Of a stretch of DNA of 52,371 nucleotides, positions 7,890 through 16,002 are shown piece after piece (positions within the stretch are counted from its first letter, which is position 1; each line of letters starts with the position of its first letter). Both the position numbers and the translations under genes were made by a program. This stretch comes from an uncultured Colwellia sp. (GTDB taxonomy: Bacteria > Pseudomonadota > Gammaproteobacteria > Enterobacterales > Alteromonadaceae). The stretch is taken from positions 1-52,371 of the forward strand of contig CAJXPG010000006.1 of assembly GCA_913057925.1 (NCBI GenBank). The letters run 5' to 3'. The notes beneath the pieces are model-generated. The model was given only the letters and a program-made list of their open reading frames with translations, did not search any database and was not told the DNA's origin.

Positions 7890-8513
7890 TATATGCCTAC
7901 TTGTGGTTTGTCGTCAGTCATTGATAACACACAACATACTATGTACATATTAAATAATAAACACACAAAGAGATTCTTTACACTTATTTACACTCGATAA
8001 GCTTTTTTACTTTCTTTGTTTTTATTTATTTTATCTTTTGTTCACTTTAGCTTAGGAGCCGTTGATAAGATTAATACCAAACAGATTAATAGATTAACCA
8101 GCTTTAGCTAGATGAGTTCGGTTGGTATAACGTCAAAGTGTGGATCGTCACAAATAATGAGAAATGCGTCATACGATGAGAAAATTTAACATTTAAGTGA
8201 CACCTGAGATTATTTTTGTAACTCGTGAATGATCCAATAAGGTCAGCAAAGATACGAAAGCCGACATTAGCAACAATTGACATTTAAGCTATTTAGATTC
8301 TTCAATGTGTTGCATCGACAGATTAAACTCAAGCACCAAAGCGATCATTGATACTTTGAATCAAAAAGGCGGCTGTTCCGACAATATAGCCGTTAATATC
8401 GATAATTTTTAAGTTGTTTTAGTGCTCAGGATACGTTGACTTACTTCATATTGATAGACAACAAAGCCATCATTCGCGTTAACTCGTTTCTGCTCCAAAG
8501 TATGTTAAAGCAA
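7890..8513. other. 624-base intergenic region upstream of GH29 fucosidase
   Basis: Holds the fucosidase promoter region, including CTTATTTACAC at 7983-7993 (one of the TTTATTTACAA-like sites, about 95 bases before the ATG). A pair of TAATACCAAAC / GTTGGTATAA arms (about 8072-8130) looks like a worn dispersed repeat. The rest (8140-8510) has no supportable ORF and reads like decayed coding or filler sequence. Confidence 0.5.
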
Positions 8514-8987
8514 TTATAAATCGATCGCTCTAATCAAAAAATAGGTTGGCCAAATCTCTCTCACTTGACTTTCCCATAGCAAGTCTATTTTTCTATTTGC
8601 TTGTTGTAAAAGCCAAATTTTAGCCCATTTTTGTACAGTTTTACCTGACTTACTTAGCTTTAATGGCAGAAATATACGTTGATAATGATCTCCTTCATAT
8701 TCAACAATGGCGTGACTTCTCGCTCTCTTATGCAAGCTGTCTAAAGTTTCACTAATGATCTCGACCTTCGACAAAGGTAAAATACCTTGCCTTTTTAAAC
8801 AGGCTAAAACCTCAGCTTTATTTACACATACCTGCATGTAGGTATCTAAATGTGGTCTGTAAACCATTCCTGTTAGCCCATAACTCGCAGTGAATTCTCT
8901 GTCGGCCATTTCTTTTAACGGAATAAGTTCATTATTGACATCAGTTAATTCACTGAGCACATGAAGTTTGTCATTCAATTTAGACAA
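8514..8987 (-). CDS. Hypothetical protein, last gene of the opine/CDP cluster
   Basis: A 157-residue soluble-looking protein with no signal peptide or membrane segment; I do not recognise the family. It has a tryptophan-rich C-terminal part (K-W-A-K-I-W-L-L and D-L-L-W-E-S-Q-V-R-E-I-W-P) and a central stretch with Y-E-G-D-H-Y-Q-R-I-F-L. A small alpha+beta fold is possible but not shown. The start is TTG at 8987 behind GGGAG (10-base spacing); no in-frame ATG occurs until about residue 27. It begins 47 bases after the 2OG oxygenase stop on the same strand, so it is probably co-transcribed with it. Function may relate to the product of the cluster, but this is inference from position only. Confidence 0.7.
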   Translation of the reverse strand: MSKLNDKLHVLSELTDVNNELIPLKEMADREFTASYGLTGMVYRPHLDTYMQVCVNKAEVLACLKRQGILPLSKVEIISETLDSLHKRARSHAIVEYEGDHYQRIFLPLKLSKSGKTVQKWAKIWLLQQANRKIDLLWESQVREIWPTYFLIRAIDL

Positions 8988-9034
8988 TGACTAATTTCTC
9001 CCAAAAATAAATATCAATGCAGCATGGTTTAACA

Positions 9035-9697
9035 TTAACTTGGTGGGGCAATTTTATTTGCAATACTGTTGTTTAATCGAAACCAGCCTGCGATAGCGTA
9101 GCGGTCACTTTTCGCAGGTAATACTTCATGTGGAAATTCTTCACTTAAAAACACGACTATAGTGCCCAAACTAGGCGTTACTGTAGCTAAACTATTATCA
9201 GCAACAAAAGCAGTTGATAATTGATTATCATAAATCACTAATTCTCCACCATCAGCAACAGACCAATTTTTATTAAGATAAACCACAACAGATAGCACAC
9301 GATTATCTTCACCTTTAAAAGCATCTTTGTGCTTCTTATAAAAATCGCCTTTAGTGTAATGAGAAAAGTGGCTTTCAAAAGAAAATAAACCAAGAAATAA
9401 ACGCCTGTTCAAAAAAACTTGCAGTGACATTGTCCATTTTAACCACTCACAAGTCGCTTTACTGTTACTTATTATCCAAGATATTTCATCTGTGCGAATA
9501 AGTTCATTAATTGCATGGTCTTCGGCTCTGCCAATCCCTGCTCGTTGAAAATCATCCTTTGGCAGTACAGCGATATGTTTTAATAACAAGGTGGTTAATT
9601 CTTTGGGTAAAGCATAATGGCTAATACTGTAGCCCTTATCAACTATGTCTTTTGTGATTGATTCAAACAGTGATGCGTTGTTATTTGAAGACGCCAT
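9035..9697 (-). CDS. 2OG-Fe(II) oxygenase, prolyl-4-hydroxylase-like
   Basis: A 220-residue enzyme of the non-haem iron/2-oxoglutarate dioxygenase superfamily. Counting from ATG 9697, the iron ligands are His123 and Asp125 (K-K-H-K-D-A-F) and His190 (F-P-H-E-V-L-P), and Arg199 (S-D-R-Y-A-I-A-G-W-F) is the expected 2-oxoglutarate binder. The layout resembles the 2OG-FeII_Oxy_3 (PF13640) / SM-20 group: Y-T-K-G-D-F-Y, then L-S-V-V-V-Y-L-N, then G-G-E-L. A TTG five codons upstream (9712) is a possible alternative start; ATG 9697 is preferred because it lies 1 base after the stop of the dehydrogenase gene (TGA-T-ATG), implying translational coupling. Likely role: hydroxylation of an amino-acid-like small molecule or protein side chain made with the upstream enzymes. 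Confidence 0.88.
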   Translation of the reverse strand: MASSNNNASLFESITKDIVDKGYSISHYALPKELTTLLLKHIAVLPKDDFQRAGIGRAEDHAINELIRTDEISWIISNSKATCEWLKWTMSLQVFLNRRLFLGLFSFESHFSHYTKGDFYKKHKDAFKGEDNRVLSVVVYLNKNWSVADGGELVIYDNQLSTAFVADNSLATVTPSLGTIVVFLSEEFPHEVLPAKSDRYAIAGWFRLNNSIANKIAPPS

Positions 9698-9698
9698 A

Positions 9699-10880
9699 TC
9701 AGGTAAATTCAACAGGGTTCTGGTATACAGTGATACTTTCTTCTTCTACAAAACTCAATAACTCTTCTTTTGATAATTCACTTAATCCTAGCGAAGTGAG
9801 TGTTCTTCCTTCTTTAAAAAAATCTCGTACTAAAAGTCCACCGCACATCTCGATTAAACGATTACATTCAGGGGTGTTAATACCTAACTTTTCACCTAGC
9901 GAAGATAATAAAACCAGCCCCATAGGGACATCTTCCGTTACGTATCGGTTGTCAAAACTATATGGCCCTGGAGGAGATGAAACTTTATAGCTTTCAAAAA
10001 CCTCTTTAGGGTTTTGTGTTAAATCTTCTTCATTCCTAAATAGGCAGGCTTCTAAGTAGGGCTTTGGTTCACATCCAAGTGCAGATAACACTGCCATTTT
10101 TTCTGCATCAAGTTTTTCTATCATTAGCCATGCCATATCCGTTGAAAGTGCATCTCTGTACATATATGGCACTTCGTTAGGATGGTGTTTTGCACAATAG
10201 GCAAGCATTGGATACATGACATATAAACCAACAGTATGAACAATAATATTAGGATTATGGAGTGCAGATTCGAAAATATGTTTACGAACACTTTTTCTTT
10301 CAATGTTATAGGCAGGAAATAGGTTGGCGGCAATTGCCATGCCACGAGCTGTTTTTGAAGCAGGGAAAAAAGAAAGGGCATTTCTAGCGTTTTTAAATAA
10401 TACTTTCACTGTGCCAGGTTCAACCACCCTTGCATCATTAGGTGTTGATTCTCCTTCTGCAAAGATTGGGTTGTTATCGCAAAACTTACTGTAATAAATG
10501 CTTCCTGCATATCCAGGAATTAAGATGACTAGCTGATCATCCTGAAAATACTTTGCGATTCTTTCAGCTAAAGCTGGGTGATATGTTGTTTGAATAAAAA
10601 CCATAACAACATCTGCCCCTTCAATAGCTTCTTTAGGGTCTCTAGTAATCATTTCTAGTGGTTGAAACGTTTTTTCGACATTGTCGCTACTGTCGGTAAA
10701 ATGACCTGTTTTTGTATTGTCGATACAATAGATGCCTTTGTTTTCGACCATTCTTTCAAAGTGTTCATCATGAGTAATCTGATTTGAAGTTTTCAATAAT
10801 CTAACTTTATGTCCTGCCTCAGCAGCCATAAACGCACAAGCAGAACCAGCATTGCCGGCTCCTATGATGGTGATTCTCAT
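9699..10880 (-). CDS. Octopine/nopaline (opine) dehydrogenase family enzyme
   Basis: A 393-residue NAD(P)-dependent oxidoreductase. The N-terminal Rossmann motif is I-I-G-A-G-N-A-G-S-A (residues 5-14). The C-terminal half contains the A-L-H-N-P-N-I-I-V-H-T segment characteristic of the octopine dehydrogenase domain (PF02317), with the expected catalytic histidine. Family enzymes reductively join an alpha-keto acid to the amino group of an amino acid or amine to give an N-(1-carboxyalkyl) product. There is no signal peptide, so it acts in the cytoplasm. GAGAG lies 6 bases ahead of the ATG, and a hairpin at 10909-10930 precedes it. Keto-acid and amine partners cannot be read from sequence. Its neighbours (cytidylyltransferase, CDP-alcohol transferase) suggest the amine may be phosphorylated or lipid-bound. 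Confidence 0.88.
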   Translation of the reverse strand: MRITIIGAGNAGSACAFMAAEAGHKVRLLKTSNQITHDEHFERMVENKGIYCIDNTKTGHFTDSSDNVEKTFQPLEMITRDPKEAIEGADVVMVFIQTTYHPALAERIAKYFQDDQLVILIPGYAGSIYYSKFCDNNPIFAEGESTPNDARVVEPGTVKVLFKNARNALSFFPASKTARGMAIAANLFPAYNIERKSVRKHIFESALHNPNIIVHTVGLYVMYPMLAYCAKHHPNEVPYMYRDALSTDMAWLMIEKLDAEKMAVLSALGCEPKPYLEACLFRNEEDLTQNPKEVFESYKVSSPPGPYSFDNRYVTEDVPMGLVLLSSLGEKLGINTPECNRLIEMCGGLLVRDFFKEGRTLTSLGLSELSKEELLSFVEEESITVYQNPVEFT

Positions 10881-10908
10881 TTTTCTCTCAATAATTAGGG
10901 AAAAGAAT

Positions 10909-10930
10909 CAAGGGGAAAACCTTCCCCTTG
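10909..10930 (-). terminator. Hairpin in leader of the opine dehydrogenase gene
   Basis: Perfect 9-bp stem CAAGGGGAA (10909-10917) with TTCCCCTTG (10922-10930), 4-base loop, then ATTCTTTTCCC on the minus strand. It lies 224 bases beyond the cytidylyltransferase stop and 28 bases before the dehydrogenase ATG. It could be a weak terminator or attenuator between the two. Confidence 0.5.
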
Positions 10931-11153
10931 CATGTTCAAACGATGGATATTTATAAATGTGGAGATTTCGATATGTGAAAATTCAAAATTGTAGAAATTA
11001 AGGCTAAAAGAAAATTGGTTGTTTAAGAGCTAACGAAACCATAATAAATAGGTGGTATAAATCTCATAGAACAACGTCTAAGTTCTGGTAAACGTCTGCG
11101 TTAACAACCTTAAACTATTGTTGGTACTAGCAACCCAATTCATACATATTTTA

Positions 11154-11594
11154 TTACTTATTCTTGGACCACCAATTAAATTGACGCGGAGCACTATACT
11201 TTTTGACGCTATTAAGCTTCTTTATAATGGCTGTTGAGTCTGTTTCAGTACTTCTTGGAACGTATCGCATGATGCCCATTTTATGAGGTAACTCATACAT
11301 ATGTTGCATGTTATCGCCTGCAACATGAATATCAATTCCATTTAACTCGTAAAAACTAGCGTCTGTATTTCGGGTAAGTGGTGCAACGATGACCTCATCA
11401 ACACACTTGATATTTCTTATAATCTCGCATCGTTGTTCACAAGAAATAACGGGTGTACGTTTATAAGATTTAACGTCTTCATCGGAATGCACGCCAACAA
11501 TCAGATAATCACCAAATTGTTTAGCTTTTTTAAGAACTGATACATGGCCCACATGAAATAAATCAAATACACCACTGGTATATACTTTTTTCAT
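11154..11594 (-). CDS. Small cytidylyltransferase (phosphoethanolamine/glycerol-3-P type)
   Basis: A 146-residue nucleotidyltransferase of the CTP_transf_like family (PF01467). It has the signature G-V-F-D-L-F-H-V-G-H (8-17; catalytic His14 and His17) and a C-terminal R-S-T-E-T-D-S-T-A-I-I (114-124), corresponding to the R-T-x-G-I-S-T-T motif of glycerol-3-phosphate and phosphoethanolamine cytidylyltransferases. It would activate a phospho-alcohol with CTP to a CDP-alcohol, releasing pyrophosphate, in the cytoplasm. The length matches single-domain bacterial TagD-like enzymes. AGGAG lies 7 bases ahead of the ATG, immediately downstream of a large hairpin (11612-11647). The nearby CDP-alcohol phosphotransferase gene could use its product. 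The true phospho-alcohol is unknown; phosphoethanolamine is a guess. Confidence 0.88.
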   Translation of the reverse strand: MKKVYTSGVFDLFHVGHVSVLKKAKQFGDYLIVGVHSDEDVKSYKRTPVISCEQRCEIIRNIKCVDEVIVAPLTRNTDASFYELNGIDIHVAGDNMQHMYELPHKMGIMRYVPRSTETDSTAIIKKLNSVKKYSAPRQFNWWSKNK

Positions 11595-11611
11595 TTTATT
11601 GCTCCTATCAC

Positions 11612-11647
11612 GGAGCGAATAGCGAAAAGATTTTCGTTACTCGCTCC
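11612..11647 (-). promoter_or_regulatory. Long hairpin in leader of the cytidylyltransferase gene
   Basis: The arms GGAGCGAGTAACGAAAA and TTTTCGCTATTCGCTCC (minus strand, 11647-11612) form a 17-bp stem with two mismatched or wobble pairs and a 2-base tip. It ends 17 bases before the start codon, next to the AGGAG sequence. There is no U tract, so it is unlikely to be a simple terminator and could affect translation or mRNA stability. Confidence 0.5.
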
Positions 11648-11880
11648 ATCAAATCTTTTCGTCACAAACCTGCTTTGTTTTGCTTTTTAGTTGATAGCAA
11701 ATGTTTTCTTTTAAAAAAACATATCAGCCAATAAATCGTATTTACTCGCTAAAACAGTTGCCTATTATGTAAGGCTGTATCTTATGACTATGAACATTGG
11801 CATGGAGTAGGTTGTTTAGAGCCAACCTACATTCGTCATTTTTCTAGAGTGGAGATGTTGTGTAAGTAACGTTAATAAAT

Positions 11881-12546
11881 TCAAACGTTCGAAAACAACA
11901 ACCAGCTATAAACAAACGTTATAGCTAGCGTGTATAAAGCGAGAGCATAGTACCAAACACCACCATTGAGCTTTGGTGTTCTTATTGGAGCCACATTTAA
12001 CGCTGACAAGACTATAAGGGTGATATAAAGGACGATAGTGAAAGCAGAAGTTGTCATAAAGCTTTCTAATAAAAATACAAAAACAAGAATGATGACATTG
12101 TTGTCATAGGCAAGACCTTGGTAAGTAGATTTCCCCGCCAAACCGTATACGTTAAAATAACTTAAACGCAGAACGCCTGCGGCAACAATGAGAAAAGCAC
12201 CAGGGAATAAAAGAGGATTATAATTGCCATAACTTAATAATATGACAGCGGGACAAATACCGAAGCTGACAATATCTATGAGAGAGTCTACTTGCCCGCC
12301 AATTTGTCCTTGAATTGCTGTTCTACCTTTGATTTTTCTTGCTATTTTTCCATCATTCCAATCAAAAAAGACAGCCCAAACCAACCCAATCATTGCGGCA
12401 GGATAATTTCCGGTTAAGGCAAAAAATAACGCTAATAATGCTGAAAATAGACCGACTAACGAACAAATATTAGGTAAATCACTGGCGAGTGACAATATCG
12501 AAGGGGGATCAATAGACGGATTGCTTTGTGTTTTTTCTGATCGCAT
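11881..12546 (-). CDS. CDP-alcohol phosphotransferase, phosphatidylserine-synthase-like
   Basis: A 221-residue inner-membrane enzyme with about six hydrophobic segments. It carries the full CDP-alcohol phosphotransferase signature: Asp62-x2-Asp65-Gly66-x2-Ala69-Arg70, then 12 residues, Gly83-x3-Asp87-x3-Asp91. The four aspartates bind metal and the CDP substrate. The following V-S-F-G-I-C-P-A is typical of phosphatidylserine-synthase-like members, while the 12-residue spacing with K-I-K-G-R-T-A-I-Q is longer than usual. It either transfers a phosphatidyl group from CDP-diacylglycerol to an alcohol, or a phospho-alcohol from a CDP-alcohol to a lipid. The neighbouring cytidylyltransferase favours the second reaction and the signature the first. 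ATG at 12546; no obvious ribosome-binding site. Confidence 0.88.
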   Translation of the reverse strand: MRSEKTQSNPSIDPPSILSLASDLPNICSLVGLFSALLALFFALTGNYPAAMIGLVWAVFFDWNDGKIARKIKGRTAIQGQIGGQVDSLIDIVSFGICPAVILLSYGNYNPLLFPGAFLIVAAGVLRLSYFNVYGLAGKSTYQGLAYDNNVIILVFVFLLESFMTTSAFTIVLYITLIVLSALNVAPIRTPKLNGGVWYYALALYTLAITFVYSWLLFSNV

Positions 12547-12984
12547 GAATTATTCTCATTGAAATTGATTGTATAATTACGGGAATTTAATCTAAAGAGA
12601 GAACAATTTGTCGGTATTGTTATCAGTATTAGTACGCTTAATGCTGTAAATTTTCTAACGGGTAGTATTTATAACATCAAGTAACTTGCTCGGATGAGCG
12701 TTTGTTGCTAATAGATAATATCTTGGAGTTAATATAACACAATAGCGCTAGCCAATCTCATTTACTTCTATATATTTATAAATAGACAACTACTGAAGGC
12801 ATTAACGTCCAATACGATCATTTAAACGCTAGAAAAAGATTATATGAGTCAATTTGAGAACAGTTCATCTTGGACTGAAGGCAAAAAATGATGCCTGCCC
12901 AAATGGTGATCTAAAAATCGAAGTGTGTATGGTTAAATAGTGTGCTTACTATTTTAAGTGTTTGCGGATATCAATATTATTTAT
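12547..12984. other. 438-base intergenic region, no gene seen
   Basis: Lies between fumarase and the CDP-alcohol phosphotransferase, both on the minus strand. It should hold the promoter of the phosphotransferase and the end of the fumarase transcript. I see no convincing terminator, promoter pair or ORF in it. Confidence 0.4.
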
Positions 12985-14388
12985 CTATGGCTGTTCGTCA
13001 CTTGGCTTAATCATATTCTCAGGCACAATCCATTCCTTAAATTGTTCAACAGTTAATAGCTTAAGATCTAGTGCCGCATCGAGTAGGGTCAAACCTTCTT
13101 TATGGGCCTTTTTAGCAATTTTGGCTGCATTGTCATAACCTATGTGAGGATTCAATGCTGTAACTAACATTAATGATTCGTCTCTTAGCTTGGTTATACG
13201 CTCTTCATTAGCTGTGATGCCTGTGACACATCTCGCAGCAAAACTCTGGCAACCGTCGGCAAGCAATCGGATCGACTGTAATAGGTTATAAATCATAACA
13301 GGTTTAAATACATTAAGCTGAAAATGCCCATTTGAGCCAGCAATCGAAATGGTTAAGTTATTTCCCATCACTTGGGCAGCAATCATGGTCAAAGCTTCAC
13401 ATTGTGTCGGATTAACTTTACCTGGCATAATTGAGGAACCAGGTTCATTTTCAGGTAAATTAATTTCCCCGATGCCACAACGTGGTCCTGAGCCAAGCAT
13501 ACGAATATCGTTAGCAACTTTCATTAAGCTGACAGCGATAGTATTTAATGCGCCACTAGCCTCAACTATGGCATCATGAGCCGCGAGTGCTTCAAATTTG
13601 TTAGAAGCTGTAATAAAAGGTAGTTTTGTCACTTTTGCTACTTGTTGGGCAAATTTAATATCAAAGTCTTTAACCGTGTTAAGTCCTGTTCCTACAGCCG
13701 TGCCTCCCTGTGCTAATTGATATAGTGCAGGCAATGTTGCTTTAGCTCTGCGAATAGCATTATCCAGTTGAGTGCTGTATCCAGAAAACTCCTGTCCAAG
13801 TGTCAAAGGGGTTGCGTCCTGTAAATGCGTTCTACCAATTTTAATTAAGTGATTAAATGATATCGATTTTGTTTGTAATTCATTTCGCAGATTCTCTAAG
13901 GCAGGTAATAAACTGTGTGTTATTTCTTCAGCAGCAGCAATATGCATTGCCGTTGGAAAAGTATCATTCGATGACTGACTCATATTGCAATGATCGTTTG
14001 GGTGAATCGGATCTTTACTGCCAATCGTACCATTGAGTATTTCAATGGCACGATTGGAAATCACTTCATTGCAATTCATATTGCTTTGAGTACCCGACCC
14101 TGTTTGCCATACCACTAACGGAAAATGTTTATCAAGAGAGCCATTCATCACCTCGGCGGCTGCCAATATGATAGCCTGACCAATGTTTTTGTTCAGCTGT
14201 CCCAAATTGACATTTACTTGTGCTGCGGATTGTTTAACTATCCCTAATGCTCTAATTAATGGTTTAGGTAGTTTTTCCTCTCCAATAGGAAAGTTTATTA
14301 ATGAACGTGCTGTCTGAGCGCCATAGTAACTTTCTACTGGAACTTCCAATTGACCAAATGAATCATTTTCAATTCGATACCTAGTCAT
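12985..14388 (-). CDS. fumC: Class II fumarate hydratase
   Basis: A 467-residue oxygen-stable fumarase that interconverts fumarate and L-malate in the TCA cycle; cytoplasmic homotetramer. Family landmarks: [12 protein letters not shown] (97-108), [10 protein letters not shown] (137-146), [10 protein letters not shown] with His187, and the superfamily signature [10 protein letters not shown] (317-326) containing the catalytic serine Ser318. Length is normal for FumC. A strong AAGGAGG sits 7 bases upstream of the ATG. It is not obviously part of the opine/CDP cluster or the fucan locus and looks like a core metabolic gene. Aspartase, a close paralog, is less likely given the fumarase-style N terminus. 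Confidence 0.93.
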   Translation of the reverse strand: MTRYRIENDSFGQLEVPVESYYGAQTARSLINFPIGEEKLPKPLIRALGIVKQSAAQVNVNLGQLNKNIGQAIILAAAEVMNGSLDKHFPLVVWQTGSGTQSNMNCNEVISNRAIEILNGTIGSKDPIHPNDHCNMSQSSNDTFPTAMHIAAAEEITHSLLPALENLRNELQTKSISFNHLIKIGRTHLQDATPLTLGQEFSGYSTQLDNAIRRAKATLPALYQLAQGGTAVGTGLNTVKDFDIKFAQQVAKVTKLPFITASNKFEALAAHDAIVEASGALNTIAVSLMKVANDIRMLGSGPRCGIGEINLPENEPGSSIMPGKVNPTQCEALTMIAAQVMGNNLTISIAGSNGHFQLNVFKPVMIYNLLQSIRLLADGCQSFAARCVTGITANEERITKLRDESLMLVTALNPHIGYDNAAKIAKKAHKEGLTLLDAALDLKLLTVEQFKEWIVPENMIKPSDEQP

Positions 14389-14659
14389 AAAATCCTCCTT
14401 ACTAAAAAATCAACGCATCTATATTTTCTTTATCATCAAGATAGACACTGTCAATTTGTATAGCTAGCTCTGGACACTTATTATCGATTTGTCACTATCG
14501 CTTATTTTTATAGTCACCTTGAATGTCCAGGGTATATTTTTTAAATTATCCAGCACCACTTAACCAAAGCAGTTAAAGCGTAAATACTTGTGAGTCTTGC
14601 TAAACTGTAGTTATGTAAGTTAAAGTCTATTTCGGATAATATTAGCCCTATCAATGCCA

Positions 14660-15514
14660 TTAAACTTTTCCCGTCCACACTTTATACGCAATATCATTTT
14701 TTCTATTATTCTTGACTGTATACATGAGTTCGTCAGCAATTTTCATCGCTTCTTTTATATCCATGGGTAACGTTTCAAACGTGACAATGCCAACACTAAA
14801 ACTTACATTCCAGCCTTTTTTTCGCATTTTATCTTCTAGTTCTTCACTGGCTTTAGCAAAAGCACTTTTAACTTCTGCTTGACTAGTTTCTGGAAATATA
14901 ATGGCAAATTCATCACCACCCAACCTCGCGATGATGTCTGTTTTTCGTAAGCTAGAGGTTAAACATCTTGCCACTGAAATAAGTAGTTCATCACCTTTCA
15001 AGTGACCGATGGAGTCATTAATACTTTTGAAATTGTCTACATCAATATAGGACAGTGAAAAAACATGCTTATACCTAATTGAGCGGAGAATCTCGTTAGC
15101 TAAATCAAGATAAAAACTTCTGGAATTTGAAAGGCCGGTAAGGTTATCTGTACTAGCCATAACGAACTCTGCATTATGGGCACTTCTAAAGGTAATGATT
15201 AATACTGCGGCTAAAGTATAGGTAATTAGTCGTATAAAAATATAAAAAATAGACTCTAAGGAAAAGGCGAATGAGTCTGTTAACATCGCATTGATGAACA
15301 AGGTTATTGAAACAACAAAAGCGGCAAATAGAAGCGGTTTTGCTCGTCGAGCATACCAACTAAGGATCACTAAAGGTATTAGAAATAGTGGTTCAAATAA
15401 TTCAAAATTATTAAAGTAAAATCCGGTAAATGCGATAAAAAACGCGATAAAATAACAAATAAAAATGACGGATGAAGTAGAATAACCATCTAAAATGCTC
15501 AACATCGTCTTCAT
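14660..15514 (-). CDS. Membrane-bound diguanylate cyclase (GGDEF)
   Basis: A 284-residue enzyme that makes cyclic di-GMP from two GTP. It has four or five hydrophobic segments in the first about 110 residues, then a GGDEF domain. The active-site motif G-G-D-E-F is at 199-203, and R-K-T-D (190-193), exactly five residues upstream, is the RxxD inhibitory I-site, so product feedback inhibition is expected. D-N-L-T-G-L is at 123-128. The membrane part shows no recognisable sensor family. The ATG has no own ribosome-binding site; instead a short ORF with a strong AGGAG ends on it through an ATGA overlap (see 15511-15534). The small secreted protein at 15586-16002 lies just upstream on the same strand and may be co-transcribed. 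Confidence 0.92.
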   Translation of the reverse strand: MKTMLSILDGYSTSSVIFICYFIAFFIAFTGFYFNNFELFEPLFLIPLVILSWYARRAKPLLFAAFVVSITLFINAMLTDSFAFSLESIFYIFIRLITYTLAAVLIITFRSAHNAEFVMASTDNLTGLSNSRSFYLDLANEILRSIRYKHVFSLSYIDVDNFKSINDSIGHLKGDELLISVARCLTSSLRKTDIIARLGGDEFAIIFPETSQAEVKSAFAKASEELEDKMRKKGWNVSFSVGIVTFETLPMDIKEAMKIADELMYTVKNNRKNDIAYKVWTGKV

Positions 15515-15534
15515 TGGTTTGTATGATTCATCAT
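15511..15534 (-). CDS. Seven-codon leader ORF coupled to the diguanylate cyclase
   Basis: A mini-ORF reading M-M-N-H-T-N-Q-stop starts 7 bases after an AGGAG sequence (plus complement 15542-15546). Its TGA stop overlaps the cyclase ATG as ATGA. The cyclase start itself lacks a ribosome-binding site, so ribosomes finishing the mini-ORF could restart there. The peptide sequence has no known function; the arrangement is directly visible, its use is inferred. Confidence 0.45.
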   Translation of the reverse strand: MMNHTNQ

Positions 15535-15585
15535 TTCTTTTCTCCTATATCACAGCCCTTATAAACTAGATGAGTATGAGCTAAC

Positions 15586-16002
15586 TTATTCTGTATGTTG
15601 CCCTAGCATAACGTTATCAACCAACGGATAGCCTGTCGTTTTATCACAAAAAGAAATTGAAACTGATATTTTTAATTTAGCAGAACTATTTAAAAATACA
15701 GAGCGAATATCGTTACGCATTCTAACAAGTTTCTCATATTTCACTTTCCCATGAAGCTTCTTTACCAAAAACATATTGTTAATATCACATTGGGGACTTT
15801 TAACGACAACTGGCCTACCTTTTTGGGACAACTGAAATACAAATGATCCGTCATCGTTAAACTGAATATAAGACACAGTTCCATTATAGAGGTCTTGCCC
15901 CGCAGCGGGTATTAAAAGAGTGGCATTCAACAGGAATACTAATGTAGTAATAGTAAAAGAAAGGACACTGAACCTTTGGCATCTGATGAATATTCTAGAC
16001 AT
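15586..16002 (-). CDS. Small secreted hypothetical protein
   Basis: A 138-residue protein with a long N-terminal signal sequence (hydrophobic stretch about 13-33, cleavage probably near residue 35, P-A-A-G-Q). The mature part begins D-L-Y-N-G-T-V-S-Y-I-Q-F-N-D-D-G-S-F-V-F, which looks beta-rich, and has two cysteines (about positions 72 and 119) that could form a disulfide in the periplasm. I do not recognise it. It ends about 50 bases before the leader ORF of the diguanylate cyclase, so the two may form a sensor/enzyme pair, but only adjacency supports this. No clear ribosome-binding site is visible at ATG 16002. Confidence 0.7.
   Translation of the reverse strand: MSRIFIRCQRFSVLSFTITTLVFLLNATLLIPAAGQDLYNGTVSYIQFNDDGSFVFQLSQKGRPVVVKSPQCDINNMFLVKKLHGKVKYEKLVRMRNDIRSVFLNSSAKLKISVSISFCDKTTGYPLVDNVMLGQHTE

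Noticed and set aside
8072-8130. TACCAAAC / GTTGGTA arms suggesting a small mobile element
   Set aside because: Arms are imperfect, with no target duplication and no second copy seen in the window.
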